Assembly: GCA_037953625.1 (NCBI GenBank)
Contig: CM075649.1
Location: forward strand, 97,221,290-97,285,289
Length of the DNA: 64,000 bases
Source of the DNA: Crotalaria pallida
Lineage: Eukaryota; Streptophyta; Magnoliopsida; Fabales; Fabaceae
Reading direction: 5' to 3'
A program made the translations under genes and the position numbers. The notes under the pieces are model-generated. The model searched no databases and was not told the DNA's origin. It saw only the letters and a program-made list of their open reading frames with translations. Positions 32,625 through 44,847 of the stretch are shown in pieces. Position 1 is the first letter of the stretch. Each line of letters starts with the position of its first letter.

Positions 32625-35600
32625 TGTAACACCCCGATTTGGAAAACTCGAAATAAACACTCATCAAATGTTAATTAATTCTTTTAGGAAAAATAGGGTG
32701 AATTTTTTTTTTTTGAAACGGGAACAACACTCGACTATCGAGTTTCCCAAAACAAGGTATTACTTTTAAAAATCCTTTTCTCAAAAACGTTTGCGGAAGT
32801 TTCTGAAAACAGTTTGATATTAAAAACTCACTTTAAATAAAAGAGTAAAACATTTGGTCACTGGGAAACATATTTGATTTGCTTAAAACAGTTTATCTGT
32901 CGGATCACGACAGTCCTTCAAAAACAGTTTAGAAAACAGACCATAAAAGTTCTCACCAAAAGTGGCCACCACAGAACATTGGTGCCATTCTTACATAAAC
33001 ATATGTCTTAACAAAAGCATTTCAAGAAGATAAGGGGTACACTTGATACATATCAGCAAGGGTCCATTAGAACCTAACTATAAGCTACTAAGCAGCGTCC
33101 CTTTCACGCTCCGCAACGTACGTCCTCAAAAGCAATCTCCGTCGTCCAATAGTAGCCCACTCGTCAGCACATCACGATCAGTAAGTCCTTCCTCCAGGAG
33201 TAGTATCCCTAGCTCCACCGTCTTTTAGAATCGAAGATTCATAGTCACATGTGCACAAGAAGTTGAGAGAGTAAGTTATCCGAATGGAATTACTCCCATC
33301 GACTTCTTGGAATTACACTAGCAACGCATACCAGAACATAACAAACAATACAACAAACAATATAGCAGGCAATTATAAAAGATGCATGAGGATGCAATGC
33401 AATCATCACACTATTCTGACATTTTATCTTTTACTCAAAGGATTCTCTAAATCAATCATCTCGCAAGGCTGAATCTCTTTGACCATTTGTCTCGCAAAGT
33501 CGAAGTCTCTTGATTAGTTCGTCTCGTCTAGAAGAAGTCCTCTCGTTCACATATCTCGAGTCCATAACATCAGTAATTCAGGCTTTATAGTTCTAGGTCT
33601 CAGGTCTACATCTCCTCGGAATCCATCCACCAAGTCGGAAGCAATCAGGAGTACAGGATCTCTAACCACACCGGCTTTTACTGGATGGCAAAGTGAATGC
33701 ATTCATATAAAAAGCCCGGGAAAATAAATAAAATAACCTCATCCGGCCGTGTTCGAGCATCCCTCTCACTGATCAAGAATTAGTCAAGGGGGTGTCAGTC
33801 GTCTTGTCTAGTGATCATGTGGTACTTCATCCACACCACTGGGTGACCAGCTTCGACTGAAATCCGCCAGGGCCCCTATGGTTTTTCCCACCTAGACAGA
33901 CTTCTCAAGGCTTCTTGACGAATCACCGTCATTGCCTTCCCCTATCTTAATCATCCAACTGAACACCACAAGGGTAATTCAGGTGTATCTTCCTCTCCAC
34001 TACTTCGGGTTAGGGTTTCAAGGTCGTGGGGTTATACTTTTCTATTCTAACATCGACCCATCCTAAGTCATCTCCGCCATACAGCTCCGACTATATGCGG
34101 AATGCTTCTGTGGGACTCGACCACTGTCTCTGACGGGCTCCGACCCATCCTGAATCATTTCGGCATACGGCTCCGACCAGTATGCAGGATATCCACAACT
34201 TGTCTGACGGGCTACAACCCAATCAGAATCAACCTCGCCATATAGCTACGACTATATGCGGAACATTAATCATCCTTCTGAAGGGCTACGACCCACTCAG
34301 AATCACCATCAGCATACGGCTCCGACCATATGCGGGATATCCATCAATCATCGATAGATAGGCTCCGACCTATCCCAAGTCACTCGCACTCAACATATGG
34401 TTACGACCATAGAGAGGCTAACTCAACACATGGCTACAACCACGTTGAAACTATCATCATAGAACTCAGAACTCATGGCGTTCTCGTTCAAAGCGTCGTC
34501 GTCATCATCATAGCGTTAGCTCGATCCACGTACTCAGCACATCAGCATCATCCGGTTCATCACGCGTTCCATCCCTTAGAGTTTCGCTCTAATCGTCGGG
34601 GGATTTCTTACAGTTTTCTATGTCTTTTCTATTCTTATCTTATATCGCGGGATGATGCAATATGCTCATGCAATGACAATATCACAACAATACAAATCAG
34701 CATAAACAAATATATCAATCAATCAATACCATGTAATGGTATAGGTCTGAGTCTTCGTATACCTCGATACAAACAATCACACAACTTATCGGGTATACTA
34801 CTAACTACGATAGACCTTTACTCCGACTTTGTGAGAGTACGGAGTGTCCTAGCATACTCACTAGACACCAAAGCGTCTTAGGATAACTTCTCTCTCACCT
34901 GGATTCGCAGTTACCGAACCTACAAGTTCCGAGTGATTCGCTTCCTTCCTCGCCTGCCCGACTCCAACTTCTTTCAAGTCCCATAAGATAGATATGTGAG
35001 TGTTAAACTTTATTTACTTATTATTCTTAAAGTTATTCTCAAGACAACTTAAGAAAATCCAAACATTGTCTTTATTTAAAACCCAAAACATTAATTCTTT
35101 CACTCAAACTTGTCCAAGATCAATCACTAACTCTTATACTTTGAAATCATGAGAAAATAATCAATAAAAATTTATTTAAATAAAAAGTTTCTTTGCTGGT
35201 CCTTCTTGGACAGCATTGAGTTCAATTCCAAAAACACCGAAAAATTGCACTTTTCAAGCCAACTTTATCTTGGATCAATTACCCATGAAAACTAAACTTT
35301 AAGACACTTTGAAAACACTTTAAAACAAGAAATACATCTTAGAAAATTCTGGACAGCATTATGTCCTAAGTTTTAAATTCATTTTTCCATTGTTTAAAAC
35401 CAATTCAAACACATAGATAAATCAAGCATCTTGAAAACAATCAAATAAACACTTAAATCAATAACTTATCATGCTCAAACACTTAGATCTGCATGAGGGC
35501 AGCAAGGTACTCAAGTAGAACAAATCAAACAAACATTCATTCATTCCAAATATTTCATAATCACAAGCCATCAAGTTACACATAAACATGTTCACAAACT

Positions 35601-37931
35601 TATTCATACATATAGCCCAATCAAATGAGGAAATCTATCACTTAAGCATACACAAACCGAATCATGCATCACACATACACTTAGTCACATTTTCATTGAT
35701 CTTTCACTTAGTTAATTTCATCATAGCAAAACTTCATCTTATCATTCATGACTATGTCAAAACCGTATGCATCATTAGCTTTCCAAAAACTATTTTATCA
35801 AAGAATAACTTTACAAATCAACACATAATTTCATGTCATGAACACTTATACACTCAAGAAATTTTAACTCAAGGTCTAAGGTCTAAACCGTGACCTAGAC
35901 TAGGTTTTCCTCAAAAACATTTTCAAGAATTCAAGACTCAAAAACAACTCCAAGTTCAATCAACAATTTCATATAATTCATCGAGGAAGTAAAAACATAA
36001 TTCTAGCATATTTTCTTAGACAAAACCGTGAGCACTCTTAGGCTCCTAGACAATTTTCATTTCACTTTTAACACCTAAAATCATCTCAAAATTCATGGAA
36101 ATCACATACACATAACCAAAATACAACATCAAAGCCTCTAACCTAAAAATCAAGTACAAACCGTGACCAACACATCAAGATCACAACCATCACATAAATG
36201 TTATTCACTTAAAGCATCATTACATCTCAAGATCACATCATGTAAAGGATCAACCAAAAGAAAACAAGCTCATACTCACAATAACAACAAAACCGTGGCC
36301 AACATAAGGAAAAAGTTCAACCAATTTCAAAGATTTTTCACATTAAGATCCAAGCAATCACACATATCTTGGCTTAGGCATAGATCTAAACATGCATGTA
36401 AACAAGAATGTTAGATCTTTGAAAAATCTTTCATGAAACTTAAAATCAAGTCCTCCTCCAAAACATTTTCAAGAAATCAAAGAGAAAACTCAAGATCTTG
36501 AAGAAAAACATTTTCTTAATAAAACTTTTAGGATCAAGCTTAGAAAAATAACATGCATCAACACTTTTCCAAACAAAATCAAAGTTTAGAAAGAAAGAAT
36601 GAAAGAGAACAAGAATCAAAGAAAAAGGTTTGAAGCTTTTAAGTTCATGAGACAAGTTCTTACTTAATTAAAAATTTTAAGAATTCAAGTCCAAAGTCTT
36701 TGATCTCTCTTTCTAGTCCTCACGGTTTCTCTCTTCTTTTGCTAGGTCCATTGGTTTCTCTTTTCCTTTTCACTAGCTTGGCTTGATCTTGCTTAGGTGA
36801 TGAAGAGATTAAGGTGTTAAGGTTCGGTTCTTCTCCTCTTCACAATTCGGTCTCTCTCTCTTTCACTTTCTCACCAAGGGTTTGATGATTCTCTTGGTGT
36901 AATGTGTTTGGTTTAGGAAAAGAAATGAAGGAATGGAAGGAAATTTGTGTTTGATGAAGGAATGAAGAGAAATTCATTCACTCCCTCACAGTTTGGTGTT
37001 GTTGGTGTGTGTTGTTGTGGTTTGTGTTGGTGTAAGAAAGAAGAAAGGATGAAGAATGAATGAAACAACTCACTCTCTTCTTCCTACGGTTTGGCCCCTT
37101 TCTTTATTCATTCTCACTTTTCCTAATTGCCATCAAGGGCTTGCATGGAGGGTTATATTGCAACACTTGGGGACTAAGTCACAAAACTTGGAGACCAAGT
37201 TTTGCCCTTGAGTCCCTCACGGTTTTCCTTCCTCCCTCCTTCCTAATCTTCACTTTTTCCTTCCTTATGTCATGCTTGGTCATGAGGATGATGTCATGGT
37301 GTTGACTAAAAGGCATGCCACTTGTTAACCATGCAAATAAGCTTGGTGGCTAGGCTATGCTCGTGAGCATTCGGCCATAGGGTGCTTAGGGTAGATTAGA
37401 TTAGCTAATTAGGTTTAAGGCACTAATTAGGGTTCTAATCGTGATTAGGGTAGGATTAGGATAATTAATCTAGGTTTAGTCCACTAATCCTTAGTAATTA
37501 AGGCTTAATCAAGGATTAAGGAACTAATCAAAAAATTAATCTTGGGTTTAAGGAAAACTAATTTTGGATTAGCTCACTAACCAAAAGAGTTTAGGGTTTA
37601 AGAGAGTGATTAAGCACTTAATCAAAGCTTAAGAGCTCGATTAGGGTTTAATCGACGATTAGGGCACGAATTAGGGTTTCTAGAGGCAATTGGACTTTGA
37701 TTCTTTGAAGCCTAGAGAAAATAATTTTCCATGAAATCAATAAAACAAAATCTTAATTGTACCTTAAACAATCAAGCACACGAAGTCACACACACAAGCA
37801 AATCAAATTTCAAAACATAAGAATTCATCATGAAATCAAAACTCTTTTTAGATCAATTCTTTAATTAATTAGGTTAAAACAATTTTCTTGATTAGGGACT
37901 TGTTGAAGTGAGTCAAATGGCAGATGTTACA
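32625..37931 (-). repeat. Gypsy-1 left (3') LTR
   Basis: This 5307-bp family-A LTR contains the GCTMCRAC hairpin array (about 34080-34450), the GCTGGTCC/GGACAGC hairpin (35195-35214), a repeated AAACCGTG phrase region (35760-36310), and the telo-box-like cluster (37591-37679). The 183-codon frame at 34330-34881 lies antisense in the hairpin array and continues into unrelated repeat sequence. I do not regard it as a gene despite its presence in both LTRs, because the LTRs are nearly identical. Confidence 0.95.
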
Positions 37932-37942
37932 TCCTCCCCAAC
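37932..37942 (-). other. Gypsy-1 polypurine tract
   Basis: On the minus strand GTTGGGGAGGA directly precedes the 3' LTR start TGTAACATCTGCC. It is the plus-strand primer. Confidence 0.8.
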
Positions 37943-37967
37943 TTAGAAATTTCTCGTCCTCAAGAAA

Positions 37968-39632
37968 TCACGTACCTGTATCAAACAAATGAGGGTACGA
38001 ATCCCTCATGCTACTTTCACGCTCCCAAGTAGCATTCTCACCATTCACCGAATTCCAAATAACCTTAACTAAAGGGATATCCTTAACTCGAAGGGTCTTT
38101 ACACTCCGACCATCTATCCTTAAGGGCAAAGTCTCGTACGTCAGATTTTCCTTGAGTTGAATAGAGTCGGGTTCGATGATGTGAGACGGATCACTAATAT
38201 ATTTCCTAAGTTGTGACACATGAAAGACATTGTGTAGGTTGGAAAACATTGGGGGTAAGGCAATTTCATAAGCTACTGGTCCTACACGTTTCAGAATTTG
38301 GTAAGGTCCTATAAATTTTGGGGTGAGTTTTCGGGTTTTAAGCACTCTGCCGATCCCAGTAGTGGGTACTACTCGCATGAATACATGATCGCCTTCATTA
38401 AACTCGATAGGATTCCTTCTCTGGTCATAGTAACTTTTCTGCCGACTTTGAGCACTTCTCATCTTCTCCTGAATCATTTTGATCTTTTCCGTCGTTTGTT
38501 GAACCATTTCCGGACCTAGAATAAGATTCTCTCCGGTTTCAAACCAACATAACGGCGTTCTGCACTTCCTCCCATACAAAGCTTCATAAGGAGCCATCCC
38601 TATGCTTGAGTGATAGCGGTTGTTGTAGGTAAACTCTATCAGTGGCAATAGAGTGTCCCATTCTCCTGCTTGTTCCAAAACACAGGCTCTAAGAAGATCC
38701 TCTAGTGATTGAATAGTTCTTTCTGACTGTCCATCCGTCTGAGGATGATAAGCTGAACTTAACTGAAGTCTTGTTCCGAGTGCAGCATGCAGACTATTCC
38801 AAAACTTCGAGACGAATCTCGGATCTCTATCTGATATGATGCTTGTCGGCACTCCATGAAGTCTCACTACCTCGTTGAGATATACGCTTGCTAACTTCTC
38901 CAACGGATACCTCACATTGACAGGTAGGAAATGAGCGCTTTTGGTTAATCGGTCAACAATTACCCAAATAGCGTCAAATCCTCTTCGTGTCTTTGGTAAA
39001 GCAGTTACAAAATCCATGGAAATACCGTCCCACTTCCAACTTGGAATTTCCAATGGTTGTAATACTCCACCGGGTTTCTTGTGTTCAATCTTAGCCTTCT
39101 GACACACCAGACACCTTGACACATACTTCGCTACTTCCCTTTTTATACCAGGCCACCAAAACATCTTCTTCAAGTCTTGGTACATCTTGGTTGCTCCGGG
39201 ATGAATACTCAACTTACACTTATGAGCTTCCTCCAAAATCATCTCCCTTATTTCCTTGTCTTGTGGCACACAAATCCGATCTTTACGCTTCAGCACTCCG
39301 TTAGCTCCTACTTGAAATTCAGTCTCCTTTCCTTCTGAAATCATCTGCTTCTTTGTTAGCAACTCTGGATCGTCCAACTGTCCTTTCTTGACTCGTTCCA
39401 TAAACTCATTCGATACGACCAACATTCCCAAAATCATACTCCTCGGACTCATCCTAACTTCCAGGTTCATATCTCTGAATCGCTCAATTAACTCCATCTC
39501 TTTCACCATCATTGCAGACACATGAAGGGATTTCCTACTCAAAGCATCGGCTACTACGTTCGCTTTCCCCGGGTGGTATTGTAGCTCGAAGTCGTAATCC
39601 TTCAAAAATTCCATCCATCGCCTTTGTCTCAT
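37968..39632 (-). pseudogene. Gypsy-1 pol: RNase H end, integrase, chromodomain
   Basis: The frame continues from 39657-40919 after a single TAG at 39657-39659. It starts at the RNase H tail (NMRQRRWMEFLKDYDF, HPGKANVVADALSRK). The integrase zinc finger follows (HKCKLSIHPGATKMYQDL...CLVCQKAK), then the catalytic core (SMDFVTALP, ISDRDPRFVSKFW, YHPQTDGQSERTIQS) and a GDHVFMRV/FIGPYQIL C-terminal domain. It ends with a chromodomain-like segment (KDIPLVKVIWNSVNGENATW). All DDE residues are present. Integrase would insert the cDNA, and the chromodomain would bind modified histones. Confidence 0.92.
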
Positions 39633-39656
39633 GTTTAACTCCTTCTGATCAAAGAG

Positions 39657-40929
39657 CTACTTAAGACTCTTATGATCACTGAATACCTCGATCCTTGCTC
39701 CGTGGAGGTAATGTCGCCATAACTTCAGAGCAAAAACTACCGCAGCTAACTCCAAATCGTGAGTTGGGTAATTCTGCTCGTGAACCTTCAGTTGTCTAGA
39801 GGCATAAGCCACAACCTTTCGCTCTTGCATCAGGACGCAACCTAAACCTTGCTTTGACGCATCACAGTAAACGCTGAAACTCTTCTCCGGGTCAGGCAAA
39901 ACAAGCACTGGAGCTGTTGTTAACCTCTTCTTTAACTCCTGAAAACTTTCCTCGCACTTTGTGGTCCACACGAACGGTTGTCCTTTCCTTGTTAACTTCG
40001 TCATTGGCAAGGATAATCTTGAAAATCCTTCAATAAAACGCCTATAATATCCTGCCAAACCGAGAAAACTTCGGATTTCCGTCACCGTCGTTGGCACTTT
40101 CCAGTCCAATACCGCCTTCACTTTAGCTGGATCTACTGCTATTCCTTCCTTTGAGATCACATGACCCAAGAAATTCACTTCTTCCAACCAAAATTCACAC
40201 TTTGAGAGCTTCGCATACAACTTCTTCTCCTTCAAATTCTGCAGAACTATCCTCAAATGTTCCCCATGTTCCTCCTTGTCCTTGGAATAAATGAGGATAT
40301 CGTCTATGAATACTACCACGAACGAATCTAAATACGGCTGAAAGATTCTGTTCATGTAGTCCATAAACACTACAGGAGCGTTAGTCACTCCGAAAGGCAT
40401 GACTAAGTACTCAAAATGTCCATATCGGGTTCTAAAAGCAGTGTTTGGAATGTCGTCTTCCTTCACTCGAATCTGGTGATAGCCCGATTGAAGATCAATC
40501 TTTGAAAACACCGCAGCTCCTTTCAGCTGATCCATCAAGTCATCTATCCTTGGCAGAGGATACTTGTTCTTGATCGTTACCTTGTTTAGCTGGCGATAGT
40601 CGACGCACAACCTCATACTACCGTCCTTCTTCTTTACTAGCAAAACTGGAGCTCCCCAAGGCGACACACTGGGTATGATGAGTTGCTTTTCCGTCAACTC
40701 CTCGATCTGATTTTTCAGCTCAGCTAGCTCCACTGGTGCCATTCGATAAGGCGCTCTAGAGATTGGTCCAGTTCCCGGTGTCACATCGATTGAAAACTCT
40801 ACCTCTCGAACAGGTGGTAATCCAGGAATATCGTCAAGAAATACTTCTGGGAAGTCTCGAACTACAGGCAGCTCGTGAATGTGATTGTCCACATCGACAT
40901 CTAAAGAAGTTGAGATCATGTATACATGG
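39657..40929 (-). pseudogene. Gypsy-1 pol: reverse transcriptase and RNase H
   Basis: The coding sequence begins where Copia-2 and its 76-bp inverted fragment broke the polyprotein (AHVYMISTS...). The RT shows VDYRQLNKVTIKNKYPLPRI, SKIDLQSGYHQIRV and the catalytic VFIDDILIYSK (about residue 205 from 40919). RNase H follows (FSVYCDASKQGLG, NYPTHDLELAAVV). TAG at 39657-39659 replaces a residue in the SLK-LFDQKEL motif, truncating RNase H; this is the only point lesion I see in the Gypsy-1 coding region. Confidence 0.92.
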
Positions 40930-41005
40930 GCTCGGACGAAAAATCCGAGCCTTAAAAAGCTTTTTCGAAAAGATCCTTTTACTTGGAAACAATGGGCTCA
41001 ATTTC
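40930..41005 (+). repeat. 76-bp inverted copy of the Copia-2 leader at the wrong end
   Basis: These 76 bases are the exact reverse complement of 49987-50062, the Copia-2 leader from just after the primer site to the first gag codons. They lie outside the left LTR of Copia-2, in opposite orientation to the element, followed by CT (41006-41007). CT is the same dinucleotide that separates LTR and primer site at 50073-50074. Gypsy-1 sequence resumes at 40929. Confidence 0.9.
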
Positions 41006-41143
41006 CTTGTTGGAAACCAACAAGCGGCTCAATATAGTCTAGAGGGGGGGTGAATAGAATATTGAAGCCTTATTACAGATTTTTCGTCCACCTAAAAGAA
41101 TGGTTTTATGAAAATAAATTTTCTTAAAAATTCAAGTCAGATT

Positions 41144-41327
41144 ACTCGAGTAACTCAAGACTTCACTCGAGTAATACGCAAGCAAAAATAATTTCACTCG
41201 AGTATTCAGCAAATCACTCGAGTATTACGAAAGCTATTTTTAAATCACTCGAGTAACAGAAAACCTACTCGAGTAATGTTCATAAACTGAAAGCAGATTA
41301 CTCGAGTGACAAGAACTTTACTCGAGT
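41144..41327 (-). promoter_or_regulatory. U5-side ACTCGAGT array of Copia-2
   Basis: Eight palindromes start at 41144, 41165, 41196, 41216, 41247, 41267, 41300 and 41320, with spacings 21, 31, 20, 31, 20, 33, 20, so four units of about 51 bp. It lies over 700 bp downstream of the TATA-like box and should be in the transcript. The right LTR copy is at 50211-50394. Copia-1 has no second array here. Confidence 0.75.
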
Positions 41328-42033
41328 AAACTGGGTAAAATTCAATTAAAACTCAGTTTTCAATGGAGTTCTTCAAGAATAACAATGCTATGATGATTCA
41401 ACAAATTATGAATGATTAATATGAACAATTTCAAGTAATATTAACATGCAATTTTAGATCAATTGAGTTGAATTAAGAAAACCCCAATTCTAACCTAAAA
41501 ATGCAATTGTTAATGAATTAATGCAATACAAGGAATGAAAAATAAAAGAGACACAAGGATTTATCCTGGTTCACTTTCACCCACTTGAAAGCTACTCCAG
41601 TCCCCTCTTGAATCAAGAGAGATTCTTCACTAGAAATCTTCAAATGTAGATTTTACAATGTTTTAAGATGCAACTAGATTCTTAGTTCTCCTATCTTAAA
41701 ACCCAACACAAAGTGTGTACCAAACACTTTGATCTAATCTACCCCTTTTGAGTATTCTAGATTTCCTTGCTAATTGATTGAAGATGCTTCCAACCAATCC
41801 TCTTTTCTTGCTTTGATTTGATCCTCAAAGTCTTCCTTGTGAGATTCTTCACTTGTGTTGAAACTTCAATAATGCAATCACAAATTGCAAATCTTCAACA
41901 ACCACTAAGAACAAAAATTATGATCTCAAGAATATTTGAACAATGAAAGAAATAGAGTGAAGAATGAAAAGTTCTTTGTTGAATCTTGATAGCTCTTGAA
42001 AGATGTAAAATAGCTCTTGAATTGCTTTTTAAA

Positions 42034-42041
42034 GTATATAG
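42034..42041 (-). promoter_or_regulatory. Copia-2 LTR TATA-like box
   Basis: CTATATAC on the minus strand, 80 bp downstream of the last palindrome of the U3 array, matches the geometry in Copia-1. The right LTR copy is at 51101-51108. Confidence 0.6.
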
Positions 42042-42121
42042 AAAATTGTAAGAATGAATGTCTATCATTTGTGAAAGAGAAAATTAAGTCCTTTTATAAT
42101 TTTCCAAAAACTGATTGAATT

Positions 42122-42254
42122 ACTCGAGTAAACCATATAACATTACTCGATTAAAACATGTCAGATTAAGTTACTCGAGTGATGTGTAAACCATTACTCG
42201 ATTAACCTGTCATGACATAAATTACTCGAGTGAACCAATACTCATTACTCGAGT
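42122..42254 (-). promoter_or_regulatory. U3-side ACTCGAGT array of Copia-2
   Basis: Six palindromes start at 42122, 42145 (ACTCGATT), 42173, 42196 (ACTCGATT), 42224 and 42247. Spacings are 23, 28, 23, 28 and 23, again a 51-bp period with two palindromes per unit. The right LTR copy is at about 51189-51321. Position relative to the TATA-like box is conserved with Copia-1. Confidence 0.75.
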
Positions 42255-42551
42255 GAACTGATCAGAATCTGAATAAAAACAAGGTTTTTATAAAAGGATT
42301 TTCACAAAACTTTTAATAGAGCTATTTAATCAAGATTTAAAGTATCTTCACTCTTAATCAAACATTATTTAAATATTCTTAAAATCACCTAAGCTACCCA
42401 CACCAATGAGATGCATTGCATAAGAATAAAGATTACATTGAAATAGAATTAATAAAAATCCTAATTCTAATCTTCATGTGGTGTAGCTTGCTTGTTGCCA
42501 ATGTTGTTGCTTGGAGAGAGATTGTTAGCATCAAAACATGAGAATCCTACA

Positions 42552-43093
42552 AACTCCCCCTTTTTGATGATGACAAACCTCCTTTTCAATTAAGCACTAA
42601 GTTTTAACATACTCCCCCTAAATGTAAAACACCTAGGAAAAATATAATAAAACTTAACCTACAAGAACAACATCAACAAAATATTCTCCCCCTTTTGGCA
42701 TCATTAAAAAGATATGAAAGTTGAGAAAAGTCCTTTGCCAAAAGTTGAAGGTAAGTAGTTCACAATGGTAAAAAAAATATAACAATAAAAACAATACCAA
42801 AATAAACCATAATAGTGCCACAACGAATATAAACGCACAACGAATATAGCACCATATCCATAATAGCAGAGTATCACACTAAGCAGCAAATCATAGTGTA
42901 AAACAAAAAAAATATCAACCATAGCAAATAAGCAAACGAAACTATCCAAACTAGACCATACACAAGGTCCTAAAACATAGTAGCAACAAAGTCAGAAACA
43001 TGAAACAGAAACATAAACATAACATAGTCAGAAATATGCATATGAAACATGAAACAGAAGTCAATCAGCAAAACATCATCAGCATCCACAGGT
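42552..43093 (-). other. Copia-2 3' internal non-coding region with polypurine tracts
   Basis: On the minus strand AAAAAGGGGGAGTTTG abuts the 3' LTR start and is the likely plus-strand primer. Further tracts lie near 42610 and 42685. The remainder is A/T-rich with no credible ORF. Confidence 0.8.
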
Positions 43094-44289
43094 CTAGGAA
43101 TCAGGTGGAGGAGGAGGGAAATGGTGAGAAAATAGGCCAGACATATAATCCATTAAACGATGCTCCATGGCAATATTCTTCACATCCTGTCTCATCTCCA
43201 ACTGAGCGAATTGAGCATTGATGTGCTCAACCAATGACTCATGAGCAGCCTGTGCATCAAATGGAGTACCAAGATTGTCCAAATTGATATAGTCCTCAAT
43301 GCGATCGGTATCCATCGGATCAGTAGAAGAAGGAGGAGCAGAAGAAGATGCACCAGCCCTATCACCAAGTAAAGTCCTTTTCCTAGAACCTGAAGCTCTT
43401 GCAGCCTTTGCAGCTTCAACCATTTCCTTAATCTGTGATTTCCATAACCAAGTGTGACTTTCCCTATGCCAAGCAATTTTCATATAACTAATGTGTGAAT
43501 CATTAAGACACCAGTTATTTTCTTTTCCGTCACAGCTGGCTCATCATCAGGGATTGGAACACGGTAATACCTCATTATTTTGGTAACATGCATAGGATAT
43601 GGCAAGAATTAGGTAGGAGGAGATTGAGCAGCAGCTTCCATACGAGCTAAAAACATTTTATTCCAATTCATCTCATATCTCTTTTTGATCCCATGAAACA
43701 AAATAAGATCATCATCTCCCAATTGTTCATAATTTTGATTGCATTTTGGAATCAAACAATAAGAAACAATGTACATGAGCACTCTATCCACAGCATGCAA
43801 AGGTGATACAGTTCTAGTAGTCCTATCACTCCAAGATTCACCAGTACGCAACAAATCAGTATAAATCTTATTAGTATCCACATCCAAATCCAGACAGTCA
43901 TCATCACCAATAAAAGTTCCCTTGTTTTCTAAACCAAACAAAATTGTCAAATCTTCAGGCTTTATAACAAAATGATGTCCTCTAACCAGTGTTTGATACT
44001 CACCATCTAGCTTAGTAAAATTCTGATAAAATTGTCTGACAAGCCTAGGGTAATAATGAGTCTCAAATTCTAAAAACCTCTTCAAATTCTGAAATTCCAA
44101 ATCCTCTACAAATGAAAATTGCTCCTTATGCAACCAAGCAAACTTAACATACCGTGTAAGACCAAAAGAGCGATTGATAAAATTCGGTTCCCGCAAGTCT
44201 CGGTTGATTCCAGAAAACCAGGGGTCATTACGGCCTGCTCCTTGCTTTGCTTTCTTTCGAGGAGGTTGAGATTGTGAGGAAGAAGACAT
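43094..44289 (-). pseudogene. Extra 3' ORF of Copia-2 (plant transposon protein type), broken
   Basis: The reading frame is open from 44505, but I take the ATG at 44289 (MSSSSQSQPPRKKAKQ), which places a nuclear-localisation-like PPRKKAK at the N-terminus. The body resembles the plant-specific family annotated as putative plant transposon protein: RFLEFETHYYPRLVRQFY, GHHFVIKPEDLTILFGL, TVSPLHAVDRVLMYIV. A TAA at 43609-43611 interrupts it. The same frame resumes (PYPMHVTKIMRYY) and then shifts in the T-rich run near 43515-43528 into the frame from 43483 to 43094, which ends in poly-Pro. It sits where SIRE elements carry an envelope-like ORF, but it is not envelope-like: I see no signal peptide or membrane segment in the body. 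The function is unknown. Confidence 0.75.
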
Positions 44290-44570
44290 TGATTCAGAAA
44301 GTGCAGATTCGGTTTTGGGGTTAGGGTTTTGATTTGGGAATTTTCGGATTTTGGGTGAAATTGGTGAAAATGATGAATGAAATGAGTAGAAATGATGATA
44401 TAATGATGAAATATGGAAGAAATTTGTATGATTTGAGAAGTTTTGTGGCTGAAAATGATGATTTGATGAAGAACCGTATGAGAGAGAAGAGAGAAATACG
44501 AACAAGAGAGAGAAAGAAACGTGAAAAATGATGCAGTTTCAACAGTTCAGTTTTTAAAATCACGTAAGTT

Positions 44571-44847
44571 ACTCGAGTGATGTTCATGCATTACTCGAGT
44601 GATTCGAGCAGTAATCGAGTGAAAAGAAATGTTACTCGAGTGTGCCGAAGATTAAAAAATATTTACTCGAGTGATGGATGAACTAATCGAGTGATACGAA
44701 AGTCGTTTTAAAATTAATCGAGTGACAAACAGAATTACTCGAGTAATACGAAAGAGATTTTAAAATTAATCGAGTGACAAACAGAATTACTCGAGTAATA
44801 CGAAAGAGATTTTAAAATTACTCGAGTGAAATATCTGTTACTCGAGT
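44571..44847 (-). promoter_or_regulatory. Twelve-motif ACTCGAGT array upstream of the extra ORF
   Basis: Motifs start at 44571, 44593, 44613, 44634, 44665, 44685, 44716, 44737, 44768, 44789, 44820 and 44840. ACTCGAGT alternates with AATCGAGT variants, and the last eight gaps alternate 31 and 20-21. It lies between pol and the extra ORF and ends 280 bp before the chosen ATG. It resembles the U3 arrays, so it may be an internal promoter region; no convincing TATA box was seen. Confidence 0.7.

Larger units (their letters stand above)
41008..42551 (-). repeat. Copia-2 left (3') LTR
   Basis: In element sense it begins TGTAGGATTCTCATG at 42551 and ends GGTTTCCAACA at 41008. It carries two ACTCGAGT arrays, one before the TATA-like box and one in the U5 half, and the conserved block at 41557-41609 shared with Copia-1. 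Confidence 0.95.

Noticed and set aside
34330..34881. 183-codon plus-strand ORF conserved at 34330-34881 and 55041-55592, with a shorter form at 7081-7443
   Set aside because: It is antisense to the element, translates the hairpin array, and is shared only because the two LTRs are nearly identical; the older LTR copy is truncated.
43609..44289. Envelope-like protein in Copia-2
   Set aside because: The position fits SIRE elements, but the sequence lacks a signal peptide, a membrane segment in the body and coiled coils, and resembles plant transposon proteins instead.
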